Notes: generated by a model from the sequence alone, not told the origin. 64,000 nt of DNA from Streptomyces albus subsp. albus (GCF_000725885.1 NZ_JODR01000009.1:62001-126000), one strand, 5' to 3'; counted from the first letter of the stretch, positions 10,481 through 18,819 are shown. Program-made: numbers and translations.

Positions 10481-11290
10481 TCAGGACCCGTCGTCCTGCC
10501 CGGTGCGGGCGGCGGAGCCGTCGGCACCGCCGGCGTCGGCAGCGGCAGCATTGGCAGCGATGGCGTCCCGCAGATAGCGGGCGAGCCCGGGCCTGATCGC
10601 CTCGTAGGTGGCGGTGAACCGTTCGTCGGCCACGTACATCTCGCCGAGCCTGGTGTGCATGGTGTGGTCGCACGGGTAGCTGGTGCGGGAGATGAACCTG
10701 CGGTGCTCCTCGACCAGGTCCCGTACCGCGGGCGCGTCGGCCGGGTCGCCGGCGGCCATCCGCTCGGCCACCGCGCGGTGGATCCGGTCCATCTCGCGGG
10801 TGAGCCGTTTCCAGTCGTCCTTGGTGTACGACGCGGCGCGGCGCTGCGACTCCCGCCACGCGGCGGTACCGCCCCAGCGGCGTTCGGCCTCCTCATGGTG
10901 GACGTCGGGGTCGAAGTCGCCGAAGACCTCGAACTTCTCTTCCGGTGTGAGATTGACACCCATCTTGCGTGCCTCCATGGCGCGTTCCACGGCGGCGGCC
11001 ATCTCCTTGAGCCGGGCGATCCGCGCGGTCAGCAGTCCGTGCTGACGGCGCAGGTGACCGACCGGGTCGGCGTCGGGATCGTCCAGCAGCACGGCGACCT
11101 CGTCCAGCGGGAAGCCCAGTTCCCGGTAGAAGAGGATCTGCTGGAGCCGGTCCAGGTCGGCGTCGGTGTACCGCCGGTGCCCGGCCGCCGTGCGCCCGCT
11201 GGGGACCAGCAGTCCGATCTCGTCGTAGTGGTGCAGCGTGCGCACCGTGACGCCGGCGAACCCGGCGACCTGCCCGACGGAGTGGCCCAT
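10481..11290 (-). CDS. tipA: TipA-family MerR regulator (TipAL-like)
   Basis: Thiopeptide-sensing activator of the MerR family, 269 residues. The N-terminal winged helix starts HSVGQVAGFAGVTVRTLHHY, a coiled coil follows (about 80-110), and the C-terminal TipAS antibiotic-binding domain begins about NLTPEEKFEVFGDF. In S. lividans TipA, two cysteines (207 and 214) lie in the ligand loop and Cys214 is reported to bond covalently to thiostrepton. Here Cys207 is kept but residue 214 is Arg (YPCDHTMHTRLGEMY). An AGGAGG site sits 5 nt before the ATG. Its promoter (11321-11351) matches the known tipA promoter, so autoregulation is likely. Confidence 0.93.
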   Translation of the reverse strand: MGHSVGQVAGFAGVTVRTLHHYDEIGLLVPSGRTAAGHRRYTDADLDRLQQILFYRELGFPLDEVAVLLDDPDADPVGHLRRQHGLLTARIARLKEMAAAVERAMEARKMGVNLTPEEKFEVFGDFDPDVHHEEAERRWGGTAAWRESQRRAASYTKDDWKRLTREMDRIHRAVAERMAAGDPADAPAVRDLVEEHRRFISRTSYPCDHTMHTRLGEMYVADERFTATYEAIRPGLARYLRDAIAANAAAADAGGADGSAARTGQDDGS

Positions 11291-11320
11291 TTCCGCCTCC
11301 TCGTTCGCTTACGGACGACC

Positions 11321-11351
11321 ACGGTGCCCCCTCACGTCGCGTGAGGTGCAA
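11321..11351 (-). promoter_or_regulatory. tipA-type promoter with TipA operator in the spacer
   Basis: On the minus strand, -35 TTGCAC (11351-11346) and -10 CACCGT (11326-11321) are separated by 19 bp. The spacer holds the dyad CTCACG-CG-ACGTGAG. This arrangement closely resembles the characterised S. lividans tipA promoter. The long 19-bp spacer is the hallmark of MerR-activated promoters. Confidence 0.85.
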
Positions 11352-11504
11352 GTCCCGGCTTCCGTCGGATGCCGCGAGGCGGGCCGACATCCGGGCCCCG
11401 TGACGGCGTACCGGTGCGCAGCGGCCCGGAAGGCCGCGGCAGGCCCCGCAGGGGGCGGCTCCCGGCAGTGGGGGCCCGCTGTCCGGAACGAGGCTCGCGG
11501 GCGG

Positions 11505-12110
11505 TCACCCGGGCCGGCCGTCGCTGAGGACGGACAGGTCGCGTTCCCCTTCGCCGGCCATGACGAAGGCCCCGGCTTCGAGGCGGGCGATCAGTTCGCG
11601 GGCCCACGCGGCGTCGCTGTCGGCGGTGTGGACCCACAGCTTCATGATCTCGCCGATGTGCCCCCACTCCTGCGGTACGGAGTTGTCCGGCGCCCAGTTC
11701 CGGGTGACCTCCTGGCGCCAGCCCTCCAGGGCGGCGACCCGCTGCCGGAGCAGTTCGACGGCCTCGTCACGGGGCAGGTCGACGAGGAACCCGATGGCCG
11801 CGGTCAGCAGTTCCTGCTTCTCCTGGGTGGCGGTCAGCGCGTGCCGCAGCAGCCGGAAGAACTCGGCCCCGCCCGCCTCGGTGATCTCGTACTCGGTCCG
11901 GGGCGGGCCGCCGGCGGTGCTGGGGGCGGTGTCGTGCGCGAGCAGCAGCCCTTGCTTGGCCAGTTGTTTGAGCGCGTGGTAGATCGAGCCGGGCTTGGCC
12001 GTGGACCATTCGTGCGCGCCCCAGAACTCCAGGTCGTTGCGGACCTGGTAGCCGTGCGCCCGCCCGCGCAGGCGCACGTCCCCCAGCACCAGCAGCCGGA
12101 TGGCCGACAT
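11505..12110 (-). CDS. PadR-family transcriptional regulator
   Basis: A 201-residue PadR repressor: winged-helix domain at the N-terminus (SAIRLLVLGDVRLRGRAHGY, KPGSIYHALKQLAKQGLL, a TEYEIT wing) and a C-terminal helical dimerisation/Vir-type domain (about 95-190). The ATG at 12110 has GGGGAAG a few nt upstream. The open frame runs further upstream but overlaps the DUF664 gene in another frame. It lies 71 bp downstream of that gene on the same strand and may be co-transcribed. The ligand is unknown. Confidence 0.88.
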   Translation of the reverse strand: MSAIRLLVLGDVRLRGRAHGYQVRNDLEFWGAHEWSTAKPGSIYHALKQLAKQGLLLAHDTAPSTAGGPPRTEYEITEAGGAEFFRLLRHALTATQEKQELLTAAIGFLVDLPRDEAVELLRQRVAALEGWRQEVTRNWAPDNSVPQEWGHIGEIMKLWVHTADSDAAWARELIARLEAGAFVMAGEGERDLSVLSDGRPG

Positions 12111-12181
12111 CGCTTCCCCTGCTCCATCGAGGTCTCCGCCCGCCCCGTGGTCAAGTTTGACCAGTGGGCGGGGTACGGAGA

Positions 12182-12754
12182 CTACTCCCGGCCCTCCTGC
12201 CCCGACCAGTCGGGCTCGGGCATCGCGCCCGTCTCGAACACCAGGTCGAAGGCACCCTTGCCGTCGATGGTCTCCCGGATGATGTCCGCGTGCCCGGCGT
12301 GCCGGGCGTACTCCTCGATCAGCTGCAGCAGCCCCCAGCGCCAGGAGAAGTCGCCGCCCTTGTCCCAGGGGGCCGGGGGTACGACGAACGTCGTGTCCAG
12401 GGACTCGACGGCGTGCACGGCCGCCTCCGTCCCGGCGGCCACCTGCGCGGAGAGGGCCAGCACCGTCTCGACGGTCTCGGCCGGGCCGGGGGTGAAGCTG
12501 CCCTCCCATTCGGCCTGCCGCTCCGCGTCCGAGACCTCGATGCCCCGGAAGGTGTTCAGCCAGCCGCGTTCGGCGAGGGTTACGTGCTTGAGCAGCCCCA
12601 GCAGGGACAGCTCGCTGGCCGCCGGGGTGCTGCGGGCCTGCTCCTCGGTGAGCCCGTGCAGGGCGCGGCGGATGCCGCCGCGCTGCGCCTCCAGATAGGC
12701 CAGGAGGGCGCCTCGCTCGTCACCGCGGGTCTCGGCCTGGACGACTACCGGCAT
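12182..12754 (-). CDS. DinB/DUF664 family protein
   Basis: A 190-residue four-helix-bundle protein of the DinB-like/DUF664 group, whose actinobacterial members are predicted metal-dependent, mycothiol-linked transferases. Conserved metal-ligand histidines are visible: one in LGLLKHVTLAERGW (about residue 56) and two in EEYARHAGHADIIRE (about 150). A Trp-rich segment FSWRWGLLQL precedes the second motif. No signal peptide. PadR follows 71 bp downstream. Specific chemistry is not deducible. Confidence 0.85.
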   Translation of the reverse strand: MPVVVQAETRGDERGALLAYLEAQRGGIRRALHGLTEEQARSTPAASELSLLGLLKHVTLAERGWLNTFRGIEVSDAERQAEWEGSFTPGPAETVETVLALSAQVAAGTEAAVHAVESLDTTFVVPPAPWDKGGDFSWRWGLLQLIEEYARHAGHADIIRETIDGKGAFDLVFETGAMPEPDWSGQEGRE

Positions 12755-12911
12755 GCTGCTGCCGCCTCTCGCATCGGGTGGGTGTCCGGGGAGGTCCCCC
12801 GTTGACGATGCTCACGCTAGGCAGCCTTGCGGTCAGGTTCTGTCCGCGAGCACGCGCGGCCTCCGCGGCGGGCGGGACCGGCCGGAACCACCGGGAGCCC
12901 GGACAGCGCGA

Positions 12912-12942
12912 GGGCCCCGCACTGGCGGACAGTGCGGGGCCC
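12912..12942. terminator. hairpin terminator after the aldehyde dehydrogenase gene
   Basis: Perfect 13-bp stem GGGCCCCGCACTG (12912-12924) with its complement at 12930-12942 around a 5-nt loop. It lies 11 bp past the aldehyde dehydrogenase stop codon on the minus strand. Confidence 0.8.
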
Positions 12943-12953
12943 GGGGCGGGTTC

Positions 12954-14411
12954 TCAGAAGGGGAACTCGCTGCGTTCGCGCTGGATGGACAGCCAGCGGG
13001 AGGTGGTGAACGCCTCCACCGCCTGGGGGCCGTTGAGGCGGCCCAGGCCGGAGTGTTTTTCACCCCCATAGGGGACGGTCGGCTCGTCCGCGACGGTCGA
13101 GTCGTTGACGTGGACCATGCCGGCGTCGATGCGGCGGGCCACCCGGATGCCGCGTTCGATGTCGGCGGTGTGCACCGCGCCGGCCAGCCCGTAGGGGGTG
13201 TCGTTGGCGACGTGGACGGCTTCCTCCTCGCCGTCGACCGGGATGACCAGCGCGACGGGCCCGAAGATCTCCTCGTGCAGCAGAGGCGACCCCTTCGGCA
13301 GGTCCGTCAGCACGCTGGGCGAGACGAGGTTGCCGTCGGCGGAGCCGTGCAGCAGGGCGGTGGCACCCTCGGCGAGTGCCTGCTCGACGATCGCCGTCAC
13401 CCGTTCCGCCTGGCGGGAGTTGATCAGCGGCCCGATGTGCGTGGCCGGGTCCTCGGGGTCGCCGACGACGAGCCTGCGGACCCGGTCCACGAACTTGGGC
13501 GTGAACTCGGGCACCAGGCGCCGGTCGACGATGATCCGGTTGGCGGCCATGCACAGCTGCCCCTGGTTGACGAAGCGGCTGTAGACGGCGGCGTCCACCG
13601 CGTAGTCCACGTCCGCGTCGTCCAGCACCACCAGCCCGCTGTTGGAGCCGAGCTGGAGGATCACCCGCTTGAAGTTGCGGCCCGCGACGGTGGCCACGTG
13701 ACGGCCGACGCGGTCGGAACCCGTGAAGGAGATGACCTTGGGCACCGGGTGCTCGATGAGGGTGTCGCCGATCTCCGCGCTGTCGGTGATGACGACGTTC
13801 ACCAGGCCGGGCGGCAGCCCGGCGTCCTCCAGCACCTTGGCCACCAGCGTGCCCCCGCAGATGGGGGTGGACTGGTGCGGTTTGAGGACGACCGCGTTGC
13901 CCAGCGCCAGCGCGGGTGCCGCCGTCTTCACGGCCAGCAGGAAGGGGTAGTTGAACGGGGAGATGATCCCCACGACCCCCACCGGGTCCCGGTGGACGCG
14001 GTTCTCCTTGCCCTGCACGGAGGACGGCAGGATCTCGGCCCGCGGGGTGAGCGTCAGCTGGACCGCCTCGCGGAAGAACTCCTTGACCATGTGGATCTCG
14101 AAGGCCGCCTTGAGCCGGGTGCCGCCCAGCTCGGCGATGATGGCCTCGGTGATCGCGGTCTCGCTCTCCTCTATGACCCGGATGGCACGCTCGAAGACCC
14201 GTCGGCGCGTGTAGGAGTTGGTGGCCGCCCACTCACGCTGTGCGCTTTCCGCGGCGCGGTACGCCTCGTCCACCTCATCGCGCGTCGCGACGGTGATGGA
14301 GGCCAGCTTCTCCCCGTTGTACGGGTTGAAGTCGATGATGTCCCAGGAGCCTTTGCCGGGACGCCACTGACCGTTTATGCACTGAAGTGCAAGATCCGTG
14401 AAGTAGGACAT
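12954..14411 (-). CDS. aldehyde dehydrogenase, benzaldehyde/vanillin type, altered catalytic motif
   Basis: NAD(P)-dependent aldehyde dehydrogenase family protein of 485 residues, closest in pattern to benzaldehyde/vanillin dehydrogenases. The ATG at 14411 has GAAGGA 5 nt upstream. Rossmann/substrate motifs SPFNYPFLL, VLKPHQSTP and FTGSDRVG are present. The nucleophile is Cys287 in NQGQLCMAAN. The usual ELGG motif, whose Glu is the general base, reads QLGS here: codon CAG at 13655-13653 makes residue 253 Gln. The Gln-to-Cys spacing (34) equals the family Glu-to-Cys spacing, so the alignment is secure. Activity may be reduced or altered. Confidence 0.9.
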   Translation of the reverse strand: MSYFTDLALQCINGQWRPGKGSWDIIDFNPYNGEKLASITVATRDEVDEAYRAAESAQREWAATNSYTRRRVFERAIRVIEESETAITEAIIAELGGTRLKAAFEIHMVKEFFREAVQLTLTPRAEILPSSVQGKENRVHRDPVGVVGIISPFNYPFLLAVKTAAPALALGNAVVLKPHQSTPICGGTLVAKVLEDAGLPPGLVNVVITDSAEIGDTLIEHPVPKVISFTGSDRVGRHVATVAGRNFKRVILQLGSNSGLVVLDDADVDYAVDAAVYSRFVNQGQLCMAANRIIVDRRLVPEFTPKFVDRVRRLVVGDPEDPATHIGPLINSRQAERVTAIVEQALAEGATALLHGSADGNLVSPSVLTDLPKGSPLLHEEIFGPVALVIPVDGEEEAVHVANDTPYGLAGAVHTADIERGIRVARRIDAGMVHVNDSTVADEPTVPYGGEKHSGLGRLNGPQAVEAFTTSRWLSIQRERSEFPF

Positions 14412-14467
14412 GCCATTCCTTCGGGGGGTTGAAGGAGATGCTGCTGGCTGGTCATCGTACCGGCCAG

Positions 14468-15373
14468 TCACTGGAGTTGGCGGATTCTGTGCAGGTGGTC
14501 CCGGGCGTGTTCCGGTGACAGGCTGATCTCCACCAAGCGCCGCATCACGTGGTCGTAGACCGCCACTTCATCACGCTTGTCGAGGTACAGCGCACTGGTG
14601 AGCTGTTCGAGATACACGATGTCGTTCAGGTCGGACTCGGGAAAGCGCAGCAGGGTGAAGGCGCCGCTCTCGGCGGCGTGCCCGCCCAGTTCGAACGGGA
14701 CCACGTAGAGGTTGACGTTGGGGTGCTCGGACACCTCGATGAGGTGCTCGAACTGGGCGTCCATGACGGCCCTGCCGCCGAAGGGGCGGCGCAGCGCGGC
14801 CTCGTCGAGCACGCACACCAACTGGGTTGCGTTTTCCCCCAAAAGGAGTTTCTGCCGTTCCAGTCGGAGCGCCACCCGCCGCTCGACCTCCTCCTCCGGG
14901 AGGGGGCCGCGGTGCCCGGCGGTGACGACGGCGTGCGCGTACGCCTCGGTCTGGAGGAGGCCGTGCACGAACTGCACCTCGTAGCTGCCGATCTGGGAGG
15001 CGGCACCCTCCAGACCGACGTACGTCTGGAACCAGGCGGGCAGCACGTCGCTGTAGTTGTGCCACCAGCCGGCGACGCTGGAGTCGCGGGCGAGGGAGAG
15101 CAGGGGTTCGCGCTCGGCGTCCTCGGTGACGCCGTACAGGGTGAGGAGGTCTTCCACATCGCGGGCCTTGAAGCTGACGCGGCCCAGTTCCATGCGGCTG
15201 ATCTTGGATTCGGAGGCCCGGATCGAGTATCCGGCCGCCTCCCGGGTGATGCCGCGGGCCTCCCGCAGTCTTCTCAGCTGCGAGCCCAGCAGGATGCGGC
15301 GGACCATGGACCCACTGGAGCCACCTGCTCCCTTTGCTCCCGCGGTGATGTTGTGTGCCGGTTCAGTTGCCAT
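14468..15373 (-). CDS. XRE-family regulator with DUF5753 domain
   Basis: Helix-turn-helix regulator of the large Streptomyces family paired with DUF397 proteins. The 301-residue product has an HTH_XRE domain at about 28-85 (LGSQLRRLREARGITREAA ... SKISRMELGR) and a C-terminal DUF5753 domain (about 110-295; DVLPAWFQTYVGLE, VVPFELGGHAAESGAF). The ATG at 15373 gives MATEPAHNITAG. It sits divergent from, and 270 bp away from, an ATP-binding protein gene, with a DUF397 gene beyond. Such trios influence development and secondary metabolism. A candidate operator element lies in the intergenic region at 15466. Confidence 0.93.
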   Translation of the reverse strand: MATEPAHNITAGAKGAGGSSGSMVRRILLGSQLRRLREARGITREAAGYSIRASESKISRMELGRVSFKARDVEDLLTLYGVTEDAEREPLLSLARDSSVAGWWHNYSDVLPAWFQTYVGLEGAASQIGSYEVQFVHGLLQTEAYAHAVVTAGHRGPLPEEEVERRVALRLERQKLLLGENATQLVCVLDEAALRRPFGGRAVMDAQFEHLIEVSEHPNVNLYVVPFELGGHAAESGAFTLLRFPESDLNDIVYLEQLTSALYLDKRDEVAVYDHVMRRLVEISLSPEHARDHLHRIRQLQ

Positions 15374-15465
15374 TCCGATCAGCCCTCCACCCCTGCTTGA
15401 GGGGAAGTGTGCCATCTCCGCGCGCCGTTACGTGTCCACCCGATTACACACGATCGAAAGTCGCG

Positions 15466-15513
15466 CGTGCACGTGCATCTGCCCTTGCATCTGCTGTGGG
15501 CATTGGGAACCAT
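15466..15513 (+). promoter_or_regulatory. conserved 14+5+7 bp element overlapping a candidate promoter (copy A)
   Basis: CGTGCACGTGCATC (15466-15479), 5 nt, then TTGCATC (15485-15491). TTGCAT is also a possible -35, with AACCAT 17 bp downstream (15508-15513). The same arrangement appears in inverted orientation before the DUF397 gene. It lies between the XRE gene and the ATP-binding protein gene, which suggests an operator shared by this cluster. Confidence 0.55.
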
Positions 15514-15645
15514 GGGGGAGGCACAAGTGGACCTGCGGGCATGCGAGTTGGCCTGGCGGGTGCACGGTGACGCCCGCACCAGCGGGGAAGCACGGCCGAC
15601 CGGATCCGCCAGGATCATCACCGCCGCTGACGCCAGGAGTGGGCC

Positions 15646-16413
15646 TTGTTGGGGACCGAGGGACCGAGGGTGCTGGAGCCCTTATGGGAGGGGCTCCCCA
15701 CGCCGGAACGCGCCTCCGTCTCGGGTTCCGCTTCGTGCGCGCTTCCGCCGCGCGACCGATCCGTCTCCGGTGCCCGCGACTTCGTACGAAGGACGCTGGG
15801 GCACTGGGATCTGACCGAGCAGTACGACGACGTGGCGCTGGTTGTCACCGAATTGGTGACGAACGCCATGCGGCACGGCCTCACCCCCGGCGCCGATCAC
15901 GGGGCGGCGTCGGGGGACGAGGGCGATCCACCGGTGAGGCTGCATCTGATGCGCTGGTCCTCCCGGCTGGTGTGTGCCGTACGCGATCCCAGCGTGCAGC
16001 CGCCCGATGTGTCGGCCCTGCACCGGGCCGCCACGTGGGGGCCGGCACAGCGGGGCCACGACGGCCCGCGAGGACTCCCCGGACACGGGGACAACGGGGG
16101 ACACGGGGGACACGGGGGCGTCGTGGATGCCGTGGACGCGTGGGACGCGTCGTGCGCCTCGGGCTCCTGGGAGCCCGAGGCGCCCGGCTTCACGGCGGAG
16201 TCCGGCCGCGGTCTGCGCCTGGTCGACTCCTTCAGCGACAGCTGGGGCTGGCACCTGCTGTCGGGGCCGCTGGCCGGGAAGATCGTGTGGGCCCTCTTCC
16301 GGTTGGGCCACGCGAGCGCAGGGAACGGGCGGTGCGGTGGGGGGAACGGCGGGGCGCGGGGCGGACGTTCACAGGTCAGTGGGGCATCAGGTCGTCGAAC
16401 TCACCGGCCTTGA
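15646..16413 (+). CDS. ATP-binding protein, anti-sigma-factor-like histidine kinase fold
   Basis: A 255-residue protein with a GHKL ATPase fold resembling SpoIIAB/RsbW anti-sigma factors. The N-box lies in LVVTELVTNAMRHG (about 66-79) and a later G-box-like segment in ESGRGLRLVDSFSDSWGW. Between them is a Gly/His-rich insert (GHGDNGGHGGHGG) unusual for the family. The TTG start at 15646 has GGAG 6-7 nt upstream. Its 3' end overlaps the convergent DUF397 gene by 38 bp. The XRE-DUF5753/ATPase/DUF397 grouping is common in Streptomyces; partner sigma factor unknown. Confidence 0.85.
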   Translation: MLGTEGPRVLEPLWEGLPTPERASVSGSASCALPPRDRSVSGARDFVRRTLGHWDLTEQYDDVALVVTELVTNAMRHGLTPGADHGAASGDEGDPPVRLHLMRWSSRLVCAVRDPSVQPPDVSALHRAATWGPAQRGHDGPRGLPGHGDNGGHGGHGGVVDAVDAWDASCASGSWEPEAPGFTAESGRGLRLVDSFSDSWGWHLLSGPLAGKIVWALFRLGHASAGNGRCGGGNGGARGGRSQVSGASGRRTHRP

Positions 16414-16615
16414 CGCCGAGGATCATCGCCTCGATCTCGTCGGGGGTGTAGACGAGCGCGGGGCCGTCCGGGAAGCGGGAGTTGCGCATCGCGATATGGC
16501 CACCGGGCAGCTTGGCGAACTCCACGCAGGCGCCTTGCGAGTTGCTGTACCGGCTCTTTCGCCAGACGACCCCCTGGAGGTCCCTGGCGGCCATGCCGTT
16601 GTACACGTGAGGCAC
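16376..16615 (-). CDS. DUF397 domain protein
   Basis: A 79-residue DUF397 protein, the standard small partner of XRE-DUF5753 regulators in Streptomyces (the family of BldB-neighbour and Scr-type pairs). The diagnostic segment WRKSRYSNSQGACVEFAKL is present, followed by AMRNSRFPDGPALVYTPDE. It is convergent with, and overlaps, the end of the ATP-binding protein gene. A -35/-10 pair overlapping the conserved element (16691-16738) lies 76 bp upstream of its ATG. Confidence 0.93.
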   Translation of the reverse strand: MPHVYNGMAARDLQGVVWRKSRYSNSQGACVEFAKLPGGHIAMRNSRFPDGPALVYTPDEIEAMILGVKAGEFDDLMPH

Positions 16616-16690
16616 TTGGAGCTCCTGGACTTGTCCGGCGAGGCGGGTGGGGGTCAGCCTGAGCAGCGGGGCACTGCCGACTTGCCGGGG

Positions 16691-16738
16691 ATCATAACGG
16701 CGTTCACCTGCTGATGCATGTGCCGATGCACGTGCACG
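16691..16738 (-). promoter_or_regulatory. conserved 14+5+7 bp element overlapping DUF397 promoter (copy B)
   Basis: Minus-strand copy of the element at 15466: CGTGCACGTGCATC (16738-16725), 5 nt, ATGCATC (16719-16713). ATGCAT can serve as -35, with TATGAT 17 bp downstream (16696-16691) as -10. Spacing is identical to copy A. Confidence 0.6.
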
Positions 16739-16775
16739 ACCGCGCGTCGCGCGCTCATCACAGCGGGTCAGTCCA

Positions 16776-16806
16776 TTGACTTCAACTTCACTTGAAGTTC
16801 TAACTT
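16776..16806 (+). promoter_or_regulatory. MerR-type promoter of the ABC exporter
   Basis: TTGACT (16776-16781) and TAACTT (16801-16806) are 19 bp apart. The spacer contains the perfect dyad AACTTCA-CT-TGAAGTT. This geometry is typical of promoters activated by MerR-family proteins. Transcription would start about 16812-16813, at or next to the ATG, implying a leaderless mRNA. Confidence 0.8.
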
Positions 16807-16812
16807 CCCCTC

Positions 16813-18717
16813 ATGAGCATGGAGATGACCGCGTGGAACGCGCTCTACAACTCGCGCCACGCGCCCCAGGACACTCACCCCTTCTCCGCGGCGACCGTCC
16901 GCCGTATCGTCCGCTTCGCCCACCGTCACCACCGCAAACTTGTCGCGTTCCTGCTGCTCAGCAGCGTGCTCGCGGCCCTGACGGTGGCCACTCCGCTGCT
17001 CGCCGGGCGGGTGATGAACGCCATCGACGGCCGCGAGTCCGCCACAACCGTGCTCACCCTCGCCGTACTGATCGCAGCCATCGCACTGGCGGAAGCCGGT
17101 GTCGGCATTCTGGCCCGCTGGCTGTCCGCGCGTATCGGTGAAGGACTCATCCTCGATCTGCGTACCGCCGTCTACGACCACGTGCAGCGGATGCCGGTGG
17201 CCTTCTTCACCCGCACTCGCACCGGAGCCCTGGTCAGCAGGCTCAACAACGATGTCATCGGCGCCCAGCGCGCATTTTCCTCCACTCTTTCGGAGGTATT
17301 CGGCAACCTGGTGACTCTCCTGCTCACTCTTGTGGTGATGCTCAACCTCTCCTGGCGGATCACTCTCCTCGCTCTGCTGCTGCTCCCGCTCTTCGTCGTA
17401 CCGGCCCGGCGGATGGGCTCGCGGCTGGCCCGGCTGGAGCGCGAACGGGCCGACCACAACGCGGCGATGAGCACGCAGATGACCGAGCGCTTCTCCGCGC
17501 CGGGTGCCACCCTCGTCAAACTGTTCGGGCGGCCCGAGGAGGAGTCGGCCGAGTTCGCGCGACGCGCGGGACGGGTCCGCGACATCGGTGTCCGCACCGC
17601 GATGGTGCAGGAGGTCTTCTTCACGGCGCTGACCCTGGTGGCCGCGCTCGCCCTCGCCCTCGTCTACGGGCTCGGCGGCTACCACGCGCTGCGCGGCAGC
17701 CTCGACGCCGGCGCCGTCGTCTCCCTCGCGCTGCTGCTCACCCGCCTGTACGCGCCGCTGACCGCGCTGGCCAGCGCCCGGGTGGAGGTGATGAGTGCCC
17801 TGGTCAGCTTCCAGCGGGTGTTCGAGGTGCTGGACCTCAAGCCGCTGATCGAGGAGAAGCCGGACGCCGAGGACCTGCCCGACGGGCCCGTCTCGGTCGA
17901 GTACGAGGACGTCCACTTCGGCTACCCCCCGGCCGACAAGGTCTCCCTGGCCTCCCTCGAAGAGGTCGCCACCCTCGACACCCGCGGCGGCGAAGAGGTG
18001 CTGCACGGCATCTCGTTCCGCGCCGAACCGGGACAGATGGTGGCGCTCGTCGGCTCCTCGGGCGCCGGCAAGTCCACCCTCGCCTCCCTCGCCGCCCGCC
18101 TCTACGACGTGGACGGCGGCGCGGTACGGCTCGCCGGCAAGGATGTCCGCGACCTGAGCGCCGCCTCCCTGCGCGCCACGCTGGGCATGGTCACCCAGGA
18201 CGGGCACCTCTTCCACGACACCATCCGCGCCAACCTGCTGCTGGCCCGCCCGCAGGCCGGCGACGACGAGCTGTGGTCGGCCCTGCGCCGGGCCCGCCTC
18301 GACGACCTCGTCTCCGCGCTGCCGGACGGCCTCGACACCCTCGTCGGCGAGCGCGGGTACCGGCTCTCCGGCGGCGAGCGGCAGCGGCTGACCATCGCCC
18401 GGCTGCTGCTGGCCCGGCCCCGCGTCGTGGTGCTCGACGAGGCGACCGCACATCTGGACTCCACCTCGGAGGCGGCCGTGCAGGAAGCGCTCGGCGAGGC
18501 GCTGGCGGGCCGCACCTCGCTGGTCATCGCCCACCGGCTGTCCACCGTCCGGGCGGCCGACCAGATCCTGGTGCTGGAGGCGGGCCGGATCGTCGAGCGG
18601 GGCACCCACGCCGAACTGCTCGCCGCCGACGGACGGTACGCGCAGCTGTACCGCACACAGTTCGCCGCCGAGGAGACTCCCGCCGAGCCCGCCGGCCGCC
18701 CGCAGGCCGTCGTGTGA
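16813..18717 (+). CDS. ABC exporter, fused TMD-NBD half-transporter
   Basis: A 634-residue ABC half-transporter that would work as a dimer to export drugs, lipids or peptides. The N-terminal membrane domain (about 40-320) has six helices, for example LVAFLLLSSVLAALTVATPLL. The C-terminal ATPase has Walker A GSSGAGKS, Q-loop VTQDGHLF, signature LSGGERQR, Walker B VVVLDEATA and H-loop IAHRLST. No Shine-Dalgarno at useful spacing precedes ATG 16813; the promoter predicts a leaderless transcript. ATG 16819 or 16825 are alternatives. The MerR-type promoter suggests induction by a toxic ligand. Followed by a strong terminator. Confidence 0.93.
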   Translation: MSMEMTAWNALYNSRHAPQDTHPFSAATVRRIVRFAHRHHRKLVAFLLLSSVLAALTVATPLLAGRVMNAIDGRESATTVLTLAVLIAAIALAEAGVGILARWLSARIGEGLILDLRTAVYDHVQRMPVAFFTRTRTGALVSRLNNDVIGAQRAFSSTLSEVFGNLVTLLLTLVVMLNLSWRITLLALLLLPLFVVPARRMGSRLARLERERADHNAAMSTQMTERFSAPGATLVKLFGRPEEESAEFARRAGRVRDIGVRTAMVQEVFFTALTLVAALALALVYGLGGYHALRGSLDAGAVVSLALLLTRLYAPLTALASARVEVMSALVSFQRVFEVLDLKPLIEEKPDAEDLPDGPVSVEYEDVHFGYPPADKVSLASLEEVATLDTRGGEEVLHGISFRAEPGQMVALVGSSGAGKSTLASLAARLYDVDGGAVRLAGKDVRDLSAASLRATLGMVTQDGHLFHDTIRANLLLARPQAGDDELWSALRRARLDDLVSALPDGLDTLVGERGYRLSGGERQRLTIARLLLARPRVVVLDEATAHLDSTSEAAVQEALGEALAGRTSLVIAHRLSTVRAADQILVLEAGRIVERGTHAELLAADGRYAQLYRTQFAAEETPAEPAGRPQAVV

Positions 18718-18787
18718 GGGGCGCCGCCCGGCTCACCCGCGCGGACGCGCTCGGCGCGCGGCGGACGGTGGCCCGGCACAGGGTGAG

Positions 18788-18819
18788 GGAGGGACCGTCC
18801 GTGGCGCGACGGTCCCTCC
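18788..18819. terminator. hairpin terminator after the ABC exporter
   Basis: A 12-bp perfect stem GGAGGGACCGTC (18788-18799) / GACGGTCCCTCC (18808-18819) with an 8-nt loop, 70 bp past the exporter stop. Confidence 0.75.
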
